From Bauldia sp. (lineage in GTDB: Bacteria; Pseudomonadota; Alphaproteobacteria; Rhizobiales; Kaistiaceae), in the NCBI GenBank assembly GCA_022841545.1, contig JALHRF010000013.1:1-47375 (forward strand): 47,375 nt of DNA, in the 5' to 3' direction. The notes beneath the pieces were generated by a model that was given only the letters and a program-made list of their open reading frames with translations, did not search any database and had not been told where the DNA came from. Shown piece after piece: positions 25,398 through 33,565 of the stretch; positions within the stretch are counted from its first letter, which is position 1; each line of letters opens with the position of its first letter. The position numbers were made by a program, and so were the translations under genes.

Positions 25398-26258
25398 TCA
25401 GGTCGTCGTCCGTTGCGCCATATTGCTTGGCGAGGTCCGCTTCATGCCGTCGAGGGCGGGGCGGTAATTGGGATTGAGCGCGGCCGACTTGGAGAAGGCG
25501 GCGAAGGCCTTGTCGCGCTCGCCAAGCCTTTCCAGCGCGAGCCCCTGGTTGGTCCAGCCGGTGAACGAGTTGCGGTCGCGCTTGACCACCTCATTGAAGT
25601 CCTCGAGCGCGGCCTTGTAGTCGCCGAGCGCCAGGTAGGAGAGCCCGCGGCCTTCGAAAGGTTCGAGATTGGCCGGCGACATGGCAATCGCCTTGGAGAA
25701 ATCGTCGATGGCGAGCTGTTGCTGACCCGATGCCTGGTAAATCAATGCACGATTGTGATAGGCGCGCGGATCGTTCGTGCGCAGCACGATTGCCTGGTTG
25801 AAATCGGCGAGCGCCTGGGCCGTCTGCTTGTTCTGACGATAGATGTTGCCGCGACCGATATAGGCGACGTCGTAGCTCGGGTTGATCTGGAGCGCCCGGT
25901 TGTAATCGGCGAGCGCGAGGTCGTCGCGGCCGAGCCGTCGCTGGACCAGCGCACGGTTGGCATAGGCCTGGTAGAAATTCGGGTTGAGCTTGAGCGCGGT
26001 GTCGAAATCCGCAATCGCTTCCTTGAGTTTCCCGGCTTGTCCGTAGGCGGTGCCGCGCACGTTGTAGCCGTTGGCGTCGGTCGGGTTGCGCTGGATCACG
26101 CTGGTGAGCGAACCGATGTTCGCCTCGGAACCGGCGGCGGGGTCGATGACGGCCTTGTTGAAGGTGGTCTGGTCGGTCGTGCAGGCGCCCAGAAACAGCG
26201 CCAGCGTCGCCGCGGCAAACGCAAGGCGTCGTCCCCTCCCGGTACCTGATTCGGGCAT
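25398..26258 (-). CDS. TPR-repeat lipoprotein
   Basis: A 286-aa protein with a lipoprotein signal (basic GRGRR, hydrophobic core, lipobox LFLGAC with C26) followed by about seven tetratricopeptide repeats (from residue 48, for example AYANRALVQRRLGRDDLALADYNRALQINP). It is predicted to be outer-membrane anchored and to scaffold protein complexes; NlpI is the best-known analogue, but orthology is not claimed. ATG 26258 is chosen because only this start places the lipobox correctly; an upstream start would add 27 Gly/Arg-rich residues. Confidence 0.88.
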   Translation of the reverse strand: MPESGTGRGRRLAFAAATLALFLGACTTDQTTFNKAVIDPAAGSEANIGSLTSVIQRNPTDANGYNVRGTAYGQAGKLKEAIADFDTALKLNPNFYQAYANRALVQRRLGRDDLALADYNRALQINPSYDVAYIGRGNIYRQNKQTAQALADFNQAIVLRTNDPRAYHNRALIYQASGQQQLAIDDFSKAIAMSPANLEPFEGRGLSYLALGDYKAALEDFNEVVKRDRNSFTGWTNQGLALERLGERDKAFAAFSKSAALNPNYRPALDGMKRTSPSNMAQRTTT

Positions 26259-26371
26259 TCCGGCGCCGCCTCTCACGATTTCCGCCCCGGAATCCCCTCG
26301 ACCCGGAGGCCGCTGGCCCACCTCTTGGCACCGCCACACTGAGCCCGGAAACCCGGCTATTTCAGGGCGAG

Positions 26372-26596
26372 TCAGCGCTTGGTCCCGACGCCGAGGACGC
26401 CTTCGCGCTGGGCGCGCTTCCGCGCGAGCTTCCGCGCCCGGCGCACCGCCTCGGCTTTTTCCCGCGCCCGCTTCTCGGACGGCTTTTCGTAATGATCGTG
26501 GAGCTTCATCTCCCGGAAGAGCCCCTCGCGCTGCATCTTCTTCTTCAGAACCTTCAACGCCTGGTCGACATTGTTGTCGCGAACGAGCACCTGCAC
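26372..26596 (-). CDS. rpsU: 30S ribosomal protein S21
   Basis: A 74-aa, highly basic protein with the family pattern [24 protein letters not shown] followed by [24 protein letters not shown]21 sits on the small subunit platform and helps initiation at Shine-Dalgarno sites. GTG 26596 gives the standard MQVLVRDNN start and has a GGGG about 9 nt upstream; an ATG at 26611 would add five residues. It lies alone between purK and the TPR gene on the same strand. Confidence 0.95.
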   Translation of the reverse strand: MQVLVRDNNVDQALKVLKKKMQREGLFREMKLHDHYEKPSEKRAREKAEAVRRARKLARKRAQREGVLGVGTKR

Positions 26597-26678
26597 GCTT
26601 AGTCGCCCCATCGTTACTTCGGAATGGCGGGGTGATTAACAGAGGACCTTTGGGCTGTCAAAACCGGCCGAGTCCTGA

Positions 26679-27776
26679 TCACCCGCCTTTGCGGGGCGAT
26701 ATCCGGGTGAAGTGACCCATCTTCCGCCCCGGCAGGGTTTCGGACTTGCCGTAGAGATGGAGCCCGACATCCGGCTCCGAGAGGAGCGACGGCCAGCGCT
26801 CCACCGCTTGGCCGATCAGGTTGGTCATCACCGCGTCGCTGTGCCTCGACGGATCGCCCAGCGGCCAGCCGGCAATCGCCCGGATGTGTTGCTCGAACTG
26901 GCAACAGAGCGCCGCATCACTTGTCCAGTGGCCCGAATTGTGGACCCGCGGGGCGATTTCGTTGACCACGAGCCGCGGACGGGTGCTTCCGGCGGTGACG
27001 AACATCTCCACCGCGAGCACTCCGACATGGCCGACCGCCTCGGCAATCCGGGCCGCTATGCTGACCGCCTCCGTAGCGATCTCGTCGGGAATCGCGGCCG
27101 GCACGGTGCTCGTCGCGAGAATCCCGCCCTCGTGGATGTTCTCGGTCACGTCGAAGGCGCGGATAGCGCCGTCCCGACCGCGGGCGATGATTGCCGATAC
27201 TTCACGCTCGAACTGGATGTGCGCCTCGAGGATGGCGGCAGTCTCGCCGACCGCCCGCCAGGCCGCCACCGGATCGTCGCCGGCGCGAATCAGCGCCTGG
27301 CCCTTGCCGTCATATCCGAGGCGTCGCGTCTTCAGAATCGCGGGCCGCCCGGTGCGGGCGAGGGCCGAGTAGATGTCAGCCTGCTTCGACACCTCGGCGA
27401 AGGGGGCGACCGGAATGCCGAGGCCGGAGACGAGGCGCTTCTCGGCGAGACGGTCCTGGGCGGACTCGAGCGAACCGGAGCCAGGGAAGACCGCGACGCG
27501 CCCCTCGAGGAAGCGCAGCGTGTCGACCGGGATGTTCTCGAATTCGAAGGTCACGAGGTCGACGGAGCCGGCGAAGGCTGCGAGCGCCGATTCGTCGTCG
27601 TAGGGAGCGATGGTGCGCGCCGCCGCCACGGCGAAGGCCGGGCTCTTCGGGTCCGGACAGTAGATGTGGCACGAGAGGCCGAGCTCGGCGGCGGCCATCG
27701 CCAGCATGCGGCCGAGTTGGCCGCCACCGAGAATGCCGACGATCATGCCGGGCCGGAGCGGCGTCGGGTCACTCAT
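26679..27776 (-). CDS. purK: 5-(carboxyamino)imidazole ribonucleotide synthase
   Basis: A 365-aa ATP-grasp enzyme converting AIR, bicarbonate and ATP to N5-CAIR in purine synthesis. Family hallmarks include [46 protein letters not shown], and the metal site region [16 protein letters not shown]. The ATG at 27776 lies inside the end of purE (8-nt overlap), so the two are translationally coupled. The longer open frame upstream is purE antisense noise in this frame. Confidence 0.96.
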   Translation of the reverse strand: MSDPTPLRPGMIVGILGGGQLGRMLAMAAAELGLSCHIYCPDPKSPAFAVAAARTIAPYDDESALAAFAGSVDLVTFEFENIPVDTLRFLEGRVAVFPGSGSLESAQDRLAEKRLVSGLGIPVAPFAEVSKQADIYSALARTGRPAILKTRRLGYDGKGQALIRAGDDPVAAWRAVGETAAILEAHIQFEREVSAIIARGRDGAIRAFDVTENIHEGGILATSTVPAAIPDEIATEAVSIAARIAEAVGHVGVLAVEMFVTAGSTRPRLVVNEIAPRVHNSGHWTSDAALCCQFEQHIRAIAGWPLGDPSRHSDAVMTNLIGQAVERWPSLLSEPDVGLHLYGKSETLPGRKMGHFTRISPRKGG

Positions 27777-28266
27777 CGTCGCTCGGACGCTCGTCCACGG
27801 CAGCCGACTGCGCCACCCGCCAACTGTCGAGGCGGCTCGCCACTCCGTCGTCGATGAGGGCGAGCACCGAGGCGGCGAGCAGCGCCGCGTTGATCGCACC
27901 GGAACGGCCGATCGCAAGCGTCCCCACCGGGATGCCGGCCGGCATCTGGACGATCGAGTACAGGCTGTCCACGCCCCCGAGCGCCTTCGATTCCACCGGG
28001 ACCCCGAACACCGGGAGCGGCGTCATCGCCGCCGCCATGCCGGGAAGATGTGCCGCTCCGCCAGCACCGGCGATGATGATCTTGTAGCCGGCGCGGCGAG
28101 CGCCCTTGCAGAAGGTGATGAGGCGGTCTGGCGTGCGGTGAGCGGAAATGATGCGGTCGTCGTGGTGGATACCGAGCGAATCGAGCGTGTCCGCGGCATG
28201 GCGGAGCGTCGCCCAGTCCGACTGGCTGCCCATGAGGATGGCGACGGGCGGCGTCGGTTCGATCAT
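27769..28266 (-). CDS. purE: N5-carboxyaminoimidazole ribonucleotide mutase
   Basis: A 165-aa enzyme that converts N5-CAIR to CAIR, acting directly after PurK. The class I signature is clear: [21 protein letters not shown] near the start, [10 protein letters not shown] (about 43-52) and [14 protein letters not shown] (about 68-81). It is the first gene of a purEK operon. A GGAAAG lies about 10 nt before ATG 28266, and its leader contains a palindrome-flanked repeat (28303-28380), with a candidate promoter upstream at 28470-28499. Confidence 0.96.
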   Translation of the reverse strand: MIEPTPPVAILMGSQSDWATLRHAADTLDSLGIHHDDRIISAHRTPDRLITFCKGARRAGYKIIIAGAGGAAHLPGMAAAMTPLPVFGVPVESKALGGVDSLYSIVQMPAGIPVGTLAIGRSGAINAALLAASVLALIDDGVASRLDSWRVAQSAAVDERPSDDE

Positions 28267-28302
28267 ACGCTCTGTTCTTTCCGGCTACGCGCGAAGCATG
28301 GG

Positions 28303-28380
28303 CTAGTGGACCGAATTCGATACTTGACGCCCATCTGCATCGAAATCGCAGTCAAATGTCAAACTCGAGAGCTCCACTAG
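28303..28380. repeat. 78-bp element with terminal inverted repeats (MITE-like)
   Basis: CTAGTGGA at 28303-28310 is exactly repeated in inverted form (TCCACTAG) at 28373-28380. The similarity continues inwards imperfectly (CGAATTCGATACTTGAC against the complement of GTCAAACTCGAGAGC). It sits in the untranslated leader of purEK. The AT-richer composition and the CTAG ends, rare in high-GC genomes, suggest a small inserted element. Confidence 0.45.
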
Positions 28381-28469
28381 ATTCATGGAGTTACTGGTAT
28401 CCTTCTGATTCCTGCACTTGCTCGTCGCACGCCGTCGCGAGAGGCCAATGTCGGAATCGGACCACGGGG

Positions 28470-28499
28470 ATCATAGTGGGGGAGGCGCAAGCCCGGCAA
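28470..28499 (-). promoter_or_regulatory. purE: Candidate purEK promoter
   Basis: On the minus strand TTGCCG (28494-28499) and TATGAT (28470-28475) are separated by 18 bp, matching the consensus at 4 and 5 positions. It would give a leader of about 190 nt that contains the 78-bp repeat element. Confidence 0.35.
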
Positions 28500-28521
28500 G
28501 GCGGGAGCCCTCTCGTAGAAC

Positions 28522-28749
28522 TCACGCGATGATATCTGGAAGGAGGCGATCCTCCAGCCGGGCGATCCGGTCCTTCAGCACCAGCTTGCGCTTCTTCATG
28601 CGCTGAACGCGGATCGTGTCGGCACCGCCCGATTCGACCATGAAGGCGATCGCCGCATCGAGGTCGCGGTGCTCCTGGCGCAATTCGGCGAGTTCGCGCC
28701 GAATCGCCTCCTCTTCCTCCGCGCCAAGCCGACGGCCACCCGAGATCAT
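28522..28749 (-). CDS. YdcH-family (DUF465) protein
   Basis: A 75-aa helical protein. The core ELRQEHRDLDAAIAFMVESGGADTIRVQRMKKRKLVLKDRIARLEDRL is the DUF465 signature, a helical hairpin in which the second helix carries KKRKL.LKD. ATG 28749 has GGGGA about 6 nt upstream. Function is unknown throughout the family. A second, shorter DUF465 gene lies divergently 256 bp away. Confidence 0.82.
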   Translation of the reverse strand: MISGGRRLGAEEEEAIRRELAELRQEHRDLDAAIAFMVESGGADTIRVQRMKKRKLVLKDRIARLEDRLLPDIIA

Positions 28750-29005
28750 CGCCAGTCCCCGCACTTTCGCGCCTCTCTTCGGGAGGCGTACGAAAGACCA
28801 ACGCGGCTATAGCATGAAGCCGCGGGCGGCTTGAATCACATTGCCGCACAGTTGACACGCGTCGCGCATCTACCCACGTACGAAAAGGGACGGTGCAAGT
28901 CGGGGAGAACTAGATGTTGCAGCGCAGTAGCAGCCGTCCAGGGGTTCGACATTCCCCGAGTCGCTGTGGCAGACTGGATTCGTTCGCAACAGGAGGCCCA
29001 TGCTG

Positions 29006-29182
29006 ATGGCCATGGAATCGCACCTTGCAGAACTTGAACGCCGCCACCTCGCCCTTGAGAAGGAAATCGAGGATGCGCTCCACCATCCGGGCACGGATAA
29101 TCTGGAGTTGGCGGACCTCAAGAAGCGCAAGCTGCAACTTAAGGACGAGATCTCTCGTCTGAGGGACGAATCGGTCCACTAG
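29006..29182 (+). CDS. YdcH-family (DUF465) protein, short paralogue
   Basis: A 58-aa DUF465 protein: ELERRHLALEKEIEDALHHPGTDNLELADLKKRKLQLKDEISRL. It shares the KKRKL.LKDEI helix with the divergent 75-residue paralogue. AGGAGG at 28991-28996 is 9 nt from ATG 29006, which is better spaced than ATG 29000. Linkage of two DUF465 genes with purEK is common in Rhizobiales as far as I recall; the role is unknown. Confidence 0.82.
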   Translation: MAMESHLAELERRHLALEKEIEDALHHPGTDNLELADLKKRKLQLKDEISRLRDESVH

Positions 29183-29211
29183 ACCGGCCGCTTCATTGAA
29201 GTCGGGATTGT

Positions 29212-29237
29212 CGAGCGCCGCGCTGACGCGGCGCTCG
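29212..29237 (+). terminator. Hairpin downstream of the short DUF465 gene
   Basis: CGAGCGCCGCG (29212-29222) and CGCGGCGCTCG (29227-29237) form a perfect 11-bp stem with a CTGA loop. Position 30 bp past the stop fits a transcript end; a U-tract is missing. Confidence 0.5.
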
Positions 29238-29298
29238 TGGAAATCCGTAATCCGAAGCTATGATCTGGCGACGGCCTCCGCGTAGGCGGCGATGCCGA

Positions 29299-29463
29299 CT
29301 ACAGCCATTGTGCGAACCGAGCATCGCGGATCAATCTCGCCTTCTCCCCATTGCGATCAGATTGCGGTTCTCGACGTCCACGCGGGTCTTGTCCCCATCT
29401 GGCGTGAAGCGAATTTTGCGTTCGGTGACGAGGGCCGGATCGTACTGCGGCGGCGATCTGCCA
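29299..29463 (-). pseudogene. Decayed SRPBCC (AHSA1-type) domain gene
   Basis: Read on the minus strand, WQIAAA (frame B, from 29463) continues as QYDPALVTERKIRFTPDGD then KTRVDVENRNLIAMG (frame A, from 29447, stop at 29331), then EKARLIRDARFAQWL (frame B again, stop at 29299). Joined, these give the C-terminal half of an SRPBCC protein (pattern WQI..QYDP.L.TE..IRFTP.GD.TRV..E.RNL..MGEKA..IRDA). Two frameshifts and the loss of the N-terminal half mark it as a remnant. It lies in the otherwise empty 447-bp gap before marC. Confidence 0.6.
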
Positions 29464-29629
29464 GGCGTCGTCGTCGCGGCGGCTCCCAAACCGGCATTCA
29501 AGTGCCTGGGCCCCGCGCGGGCCGGTGGCGAACGATCGAGCGCATTGCATTCCGGTCCTCCATGCTTGCATAGAGGGGAGAATTGGCGGGGCCGCAGCGG
29601 TCGGGCGGCGAGCCAGGGTGGAGGGGCCG

Positions 29630-30286
29630 ATGAGCACGGATATCCAGAACATCATCAACGAGTTCGTGATGATGTGGGTGCTGATTGATCCAATCGGCAC
29701 GGTGCCCGTCTTCCTGATGGTGACCGCCTCGATGAAGGAAGAGCACCGCAAGATGATCGCCACCCGCGCGGTCCTCGTCGCGGGCGTCGTCCTCGTCGGC
29801 TTCCTGTTCGGCGGCCACCTTCTGCTCCGCGCTCTCGGCATCCCGCTGCCGTCGTTCCAGATCGCCGGCGGCATCGTCCTCTTTCTCTTCGCCCTCACCA
29901 TGATCTTCGGGCCGAGCAAGGCCGAGCAGGAGAAGGAGGAGGCGGGGACGCTCGAACGTGCCCGCAGCATCGCCGTCTTCCCGCTGGCGATTCCCTCGAT
30001 CGCCAGCCCCGGCGCCATGCTCGGCGTCGTGCTCCTCAACGACAGCGAGAAGCTTCAGATCGAGAGCAGCCTGATCGACCTCGCCATCATCTTCGTGGTG
30101 CTCGGGATAACGCTGGTCTTCATGTACGCCGCGAAGCCGATTCTCCGGGTGATCGGCGATTCCGGGGCGAGCGTGCTGAGCCGGATCATGGGTCTGATCC
30201 TCGCCGCGGTGGCGGTCGACAGCGTGCTCTCGGCAGTGGCACAGTTCTTTAACATCCCGGGCGTCAGCAGCGGCGGGCTGCTCTAG
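29630..30286 (+). CDS. MarC-family integral membrane protein
   Basis: A 218-aa protein with six predicted helices. The first carries the family sequence FVMMWVLIDPIGTVPVFL, and a later helix RSIAVFPLAIPSIASPGAMLGVV. The charged central loop is EQEKEEAGTLERA. MarC proteins have no established transport substrate; the earlier link to multiple antibiotic resistance was not confirmed. GGAGGGG lies just before ATG 29630. It converges with the TauE/SafE gene. Confidence 0.88.
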   Translation: MSTDIQNIINEFVMMWVLIDPIGTVPVFLMVTASMKEEHRKMIATRAVLVAGVVLVGFLFGGHLLLRALGIPLPSFQIAGGIVLFLFALTMIFGPSKAEQEKEEAGTLERARSIAVFPLAIPSIASPGAMLGVVLLNDSEKLQIESSLIDLAIIFVVLGITLVFMYAAKPILRVIGDSGASVLSRIMGLILAAVAVDSVLSAVAQFFNIPGVSSGGLL

Positions 30287-30295
30287 ACCCGCCGC
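30270..30295. terminator. Hairpin between the converging marC and tauE-like genes
   Basis: GCGGCGGG (30270-30277) and CCCGCCGC (30288-30295) pair perfectly over a 10-base loop that includes the marC stop codon. It can end transcripts from both sides. Confidence 0.5.
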
Positions 30296-30301
30296 CAACG
30301 G

Positions 30302-31054
30302 TCAGAGCAACTCGACGATGCTCTCGCCGATCAGAAAGACGCCGATCCCGAAGATCAGGAAGTAGACGATCTCGTAGAACCGCTTGGCATCGATCCTGCG
30401 GATCAGCCACACGCCGAGCAGCGTCGCCGGAATGGAGACGGGGAGGAGCACCGCCGAGGTGAGCAGGTTTTCGGTGCTGAACTGGCCGAGGAAGAAATAC
30501 GGGACCAGCTTCACCGTGTTGAGAATGAAGAAGAACAGCACCAGCGTACCTGCGAAGATGCGCGGCGCGAGGCGGAGCGGGGTGACGTAGATCTGGTAGG
30601 GCGGCCCCCCGGAATGGCTGACGAAGCTGGTGAAGCCGCTGAGCGCCCCCCAGAACACACCCTTGACCCTACTCGGCGTCCGCGGCGCGAGATCGCGTTT
30701 CTGGCGGAGCCAGTAGTTGAGTGCGAAGGCGACCGAAACCACGCCAAGGATCAGGCGGATTTCGGCCTCGCCGACCCAGGCCGCCGTCCACCAGCCGACG
30801 GCAACGCCGAGCATCGCGCCGGGCAGCATGATCGCGAGCACCCGCCTGTCCCACTCGCGCCAGTAGGAGACGAGAGCGACGATATCGCTGAGGATCAGAA
30901 TCGGAAGCGTGATGCCTGCCGCCTGGACCGGCGACACCGCCAGCGACAGGATCGGCACCACGAGCAGCCCCACCGACCCGAAGCCGCCCTTGGCCATGCC
31001 GAGCACGAAGATCGCCGGGATTGCGGCGGCGTAGAACCAGGGATCGTCGATCAT
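30302..31054 (-). CDS. TauE/SafE-family sulfite/anion exporter-like permease
   Basis: A 250-aa inner-membrane protein with about eight helices. The family motif GMAKGGFGSVGLLVVPILSL occurs in the first third and is partly repeated as GFTSFVSHSGGPPYQIYVTPL in the second half. Such proteins export sulfite, sulfoacetate or other organosulfur anions. ATG 31054 is used; the upstream frame is Pro/Ser-rich noise opposite the SDR leader. No sulfur-metabolism gene lies next to it, so the substrate is open. Confidence 0.87.
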   Translation of the reverse strand: MIDDPWFYAAAIPAIFVLGMAKGGFGSVGLLVVPILSLAVSPVQAAGITLPILILSDIVALVSYWREWDRRVLAIMLPGAMLGVAVGWWTAAWVGEAEIRLILGVVSVAFALNYWLRQKRDLAPRTPSRVKGVFWGALSGFTSFVSHSGGPPYQIYVTPLRLAPRIFAGTLVLFFFILNTVKLVPYFFLGQFSTENLLTSAVLLPVSIPATLLGVWLIRRIDAKRFYEIVYFLIFGIGVFLIGESIVELL

Positions 31055-31175
31055 CGTGGACAAATTGGATGGGGCGGGATGTCGCGGGGTCGATGATACG
31101 CCTTGCGGCATTGCCGCGGCAACCGCGCTAGAGTGGCGCGCCGGCGCTGTCGGCCTGGCGCTTGGAGGCTTGTGC

Positions 31176-31961
31176 ATGCTTCTCGACAACAAGGTTGCGA
31201 TCGTCACCGGCGGCGCAAAAGGCATCGGCTATGCGATCGCTCGCCGTTTCCTCGAAGAGGGGGCGCGGGTGGTGATCGCCGACCTCGATGACGTGGCGGG
31301 TCCGAAGGCGACGGCCGAGCTCAGCGTCTTCGGTCAGGTCCGCTACGTCGAGTGCGACGTCGGCGAGAGGCTCGATGTACGGAACATGGTGGCCGCGACC
31401 CTGGACGCGTTCGGCGACATCGATGTCCTCGTCAACGATGCGGCGATCCTGGTCAAGGCCGACTTCCTCGACCTCGACCCGGCCGACTTCGATCGCGTAC
31501 TTCGGGTGAACCTCAAGGGCGCATTCCTCTGCGGCCAGGCGGTGGCCCGCCACATGGTGGAGCGCATCAAGGCCGGCGGGACGCCGGGCGCGATCATCAA
31601 CCTTTCCTCAGTCAACGCCATCTTCGCCATCGCCGACCAGGTGCCCTATTCGGTGTCGAAGGGCGGCCTCAGTCAGCTCACCCGCGTCATGGCGCTCTCG
31701 CTGGCGCCCTACGGCATCCGGGTGAACGCCATCGGGCCGGGATCGATCGCTACCGAGATGCTCGAAACGGTGATGACCAATCCCGAGGTTCGGCGCACCA
31801 TCCTGTCGCGAACGCCCCTCGGGCGAATCGGCGAGCCGCGCGAGATTGCAGCGATCGCCGCCTTCCTTGCCTCGAACGAGGCGAGCTATATCACCGGCCA
31901 GACCATCTATGCCGACGGCGGTCGCCTGCCGCTCAACTACACCGTCCCGGTGAACGATTAG
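31176..31961 (+). CDS. Short-chain dehydrogenase/reductase (SDR)
   Basis: A 261-aa classical SDR: cofactor motif TGGAKGIG at 11-18, an Asp at about 36 in IADLDD that favours NAD, NDAA in place of NNAG at about 87-90, catalytic S144/S145, Y158 and K162 (YSVSK). The C-terminal ITGQTIYADGG is also typical. TTGGAGG lies 7 nt before ATG 31176. The closest family look is glucose or 3-oxoacyl reductase-type enzymes; the substrate is unknown. A perfect palindrome follows the stop. Confidence 0.9.
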   Translation: MLLDNKVAIVTGGAKGIGYAIARRFLEEGARVVIADLDDVAGPKATAELSVFGQVRYVECDVGERLDVRNMVAATLDAFGDIDVLVNDAAILVKADFLDLDPADFDRVLRVNLKGAFLCGQAVARHMVERIKAGGTPGAIINLSSVNAIFAIADQVPYSVSKGGLSQLTRVMALSLAPYGIRVNAIGPGSIATEMLETVMTNPEVRRTILSRTPLGRIGEPREIAAIAAFLASNEASYITGQTIYADGGRLPLNYTVPVND

Positions 31962-31976
31962 CGTACCCATGCAACG

Positions 31977-32000
31977 CTCCTGACAGGACGCTGTCAGGAG
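31977..32000. terminator. Perfect 10-bp palindrome after the SDR gene
   Basis: CTCCTGACAG (31977-31986), a GACG loop, and CTGTCAGGAG (31991-32000). It may terminate the SDR transcript or act as an operator for the following VOC/WYL pair, which starts 46 bp downstream and is controlled by its own regulator in related gene pairs. Confidence 0.5.
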
Positions 32001-32046
32001 GCCTTCAGTAGTCTCCCCTCGTACCCAATCGACAGGAGACTTTGAG

Positions 32047-32421
32047 ATGACCAGCCCCGCCCCCCAAAACGCCGCCGTGTGGTTCGAGATCCCGGTGAGC
32101 GACATGGCCCGCGCCAAGGCCTTCTACGGCGCCGTCCTCGAAACGGAACTGACCGACGAGATCGGCGGCCCCAACCCGATGGCCGTGTTTCCCGCCGCCG
32201 GCAAGGACTCCGTCGCCGGACACCTCTATCCGGGCACGCCGGCCAGCAGCGGCAGCGGTAATACCGTCCATCTCCGGTGCCCGGAGCCACTCGAGGCGGC
32301 GCTCGGCCGCGTCCGCGACCATGGCGGCCAGGTGGTCTCCGACATCGTCACGATTCCCGCGGGCCGCTTCGCCTACTGCCTCGATCCCGACGGCAACAGC
32401 ATCGGCCTGTTCGGCCAGTAG
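32047..32421 (+). CDS. VOC-family (glyoxalase/bleomycin-resistance-like) protein
   Basis: A 124-aa protein with a double beta-alpha-beta-beta-beta fold. AVWFEIPVSDMARAKAFYGAVL begins the first half, and the end GRFAYCLDPDGNSIGLFGQ is the usual closing strand. The Glu in WFEIPV and that of the last strand region are candidate metal ligands. GGAGA lies upstream. The WYL regulator gene follows after 5 nt, so the two form an operon. No substrate can be named. Confidence 0.85.
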   Translation: MTSPAPQNAAVWFEIPVSDMARAKAFYGAVLETELTDEIGGPNPMAVFPAAGKDSVAGHLYPGTPASSGSGNTVHLRCPEPLEAALGRVRDHGGQVVSDIVTIPAGRFAYCLDPDGNSIGLFGQ

Positions 32422-32426
32422 CCGCG

Positions 32427-33170
32427 ATGCGCCGCGCCGACCGGCTCTTCGAGATCGTGCAGCGCCTGCGCGGTGGCCGCTTGCTCACCGCGCGAGCGCT
32501 CGCCGACGCATTGGAAGTGTCGATGCGCACCGTCTACCGCGACGTGGCCGACCTCCAGGCCTCGGGCGTTCCAATCGACGGCGCGGCTGGCGTCGGCTAC
32601 CTGCTCCGCCCCGGCTATCACCTGCCGCCGCTGATGTTCCGCCCGGCCGAGATCGAGGCGCTGATCGTCGGGGCGCGGATGGTCGCCGCCTGGGGCGGCC
32701 GCGACCTCGCCGCCGCGGCGAGCGAGGCGCTCGTCCGGATCGGCGCCGTGGTGCCGGAGGAGCGCATGGAGCGCGCCGGACGGGTGCCGATCTTCGCCTC
32801 CGCGCTCCGCTTCCAGGACGGCGAGCGGGCCAATCTCGACCGCTTCGCCAAGGGCATCGAGCATCGCCTGAAGATGCGCTTCGCCTATCGCGACGCCGAC
32901 GGCACCGCCACGGAGCGCCTGGTCTGGCCCCTCGCGCTCCACTTCTGGGGCCAGGTCTGGACGCTCGCCGCCTGGTGCGAACTCCGCGACGATTTCCGCA
33001 CGTTCCGGATCGATCGGGCCGAATGGGTGACGGCGACGGAGGACACCTACCCGCAGGTCGCCGGCCGGACGCTCCAGGACTATCTCGACCGGGTTAGGAC
33101 ATGCGATCCGCAAGGCGGTCCAGTGGTAGAACAAGCGCAATCGGTTGTGGAACGCACTGCGACAGGCTAA
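32427..33170 (+). CDS. YafY-like transcriptional regulator with HTH and WYL domains
   Basis: A 247-aa regulator. An N-terminal DeoR-like helix-turn-helix (RLLTARALADALEVSMRTVYRDVADLQASG, about 17-46) is followed by a WYL domain (RFAYRDADG... LHFWGQVWTLAAWCELRDDFRTFRIDR). The WYL motif itself reads WTL. The last 20 residues after DYLDRVR are Gln/Val/Thr-rich and unlike the usual family end, so the original stop may have been lost. WYL domains sense small ligands or nucleic acids. It is cotranscribed with the VOC gene. Confidence 0.87.
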   Translation: MRRADRLFEIVQRLRGGRLLTARALADALEVSMRTVYRDVADLQASGVPIDGAAGVGYLLRPGYHLPPLMFRPAEIEALIVGARMVAAWGGRDLAAAASEALVRIGAVVPEERMERAGRVPIFASALRFQDGERANLDRFAKGIEHRLKMRFAYRDADGTATERLVWPLALHFWGQVWTLAAWCELRDDFRTFRIDRAEWVTATEDTYPQVAGRTLQDYLDRVRTCDPQGGPVVEQAQSVVERTATG

Positions 33171-33198
33171 TCGGCGCATCAAGTCGGGAGTCGCCCAG

Positions 33199-33480
33199 AT
33201 GTCCTCCGCAGTACGCCGGCAGACCCGTCGCTTCTCGATGCGGCTGACCGATACCGAGATTTCGATCATCGACCGGGCAGCGACGAATCGGAGCCAATCC
33301 AGAGCCGAGTCTGTTCTTGATGCTGCGGTCCGCGCGGCGGAAGACGCCATTGTCGACTCTCGGGTCATTTTCTTGAGCGAGGAGGGCTTCGACGACTTCA
33401 TGCGGTTGACGTCGGGTCCGCCTCGCGTCGTGCCCGCCCTTGTGGAATTGATGAAGCGCAAGGCACCTTGGGAGACCTGA
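33199..33480 (+). CDS. DUF1778-type antitoxin (TacA-like), without a toxin
   Basis: A 93-aa protein with an N-terminal ribbon-helix-helix (RRFSMRLTDTEISIIDRAATNRSQSRAESVLDAAVRAAED) and a C-terminal neutralising tail (SEEGFDDFMRLTSGPPRVVPALVELM). This is the antitoxin half of GNAT-type toxin-antitoxin pairs. The expected acetyltransferase gene should overlap the 3' end, but only a 10-codon frame occurs before the gnd leader. GGGAG precedes ATG 33199. The composition is lower in GC than its neighbours. Confidence 0.82.
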   Translation: MSSAVRRQTRRFSMRLTDTEISIIDRAATNRSQSRAESVLDAAVRAAEDAIVDSRVIFLSEEGFDDFMRLTSGPPRVVPALVELMKRKAPWET

Positions 33481-33536
33481 GAGTGAACCGAGGGTCTGTT
33501 TGTTGGTACGGCTAAGGCGTGGACCCCGCCTTGCAA

Positions 33537-33565
33537 CCCGCCCCCACCCGCCCCGCCCCGCCCGG
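33537..33565 (-). other. G-quadruplex-forming motif upstream of gnd
   Basis: Six C-tracts of at least three (CCC-G-CCCCC-A-CCC-G-CCCC-G-CCCC-G-CCC) give, on the minus strand, G-tracts separated by single bases. This fits the strictest quadruplex pattern. It lies 93 bp upstream of the gnd start on the template strand. Confidence 0.4.

Noticed and set aside
27777-27917. N-terminal extension of PurK
   Set aside because: It lies within purE in another frame and is Arg/Ser-rich; the family start is at 27776.
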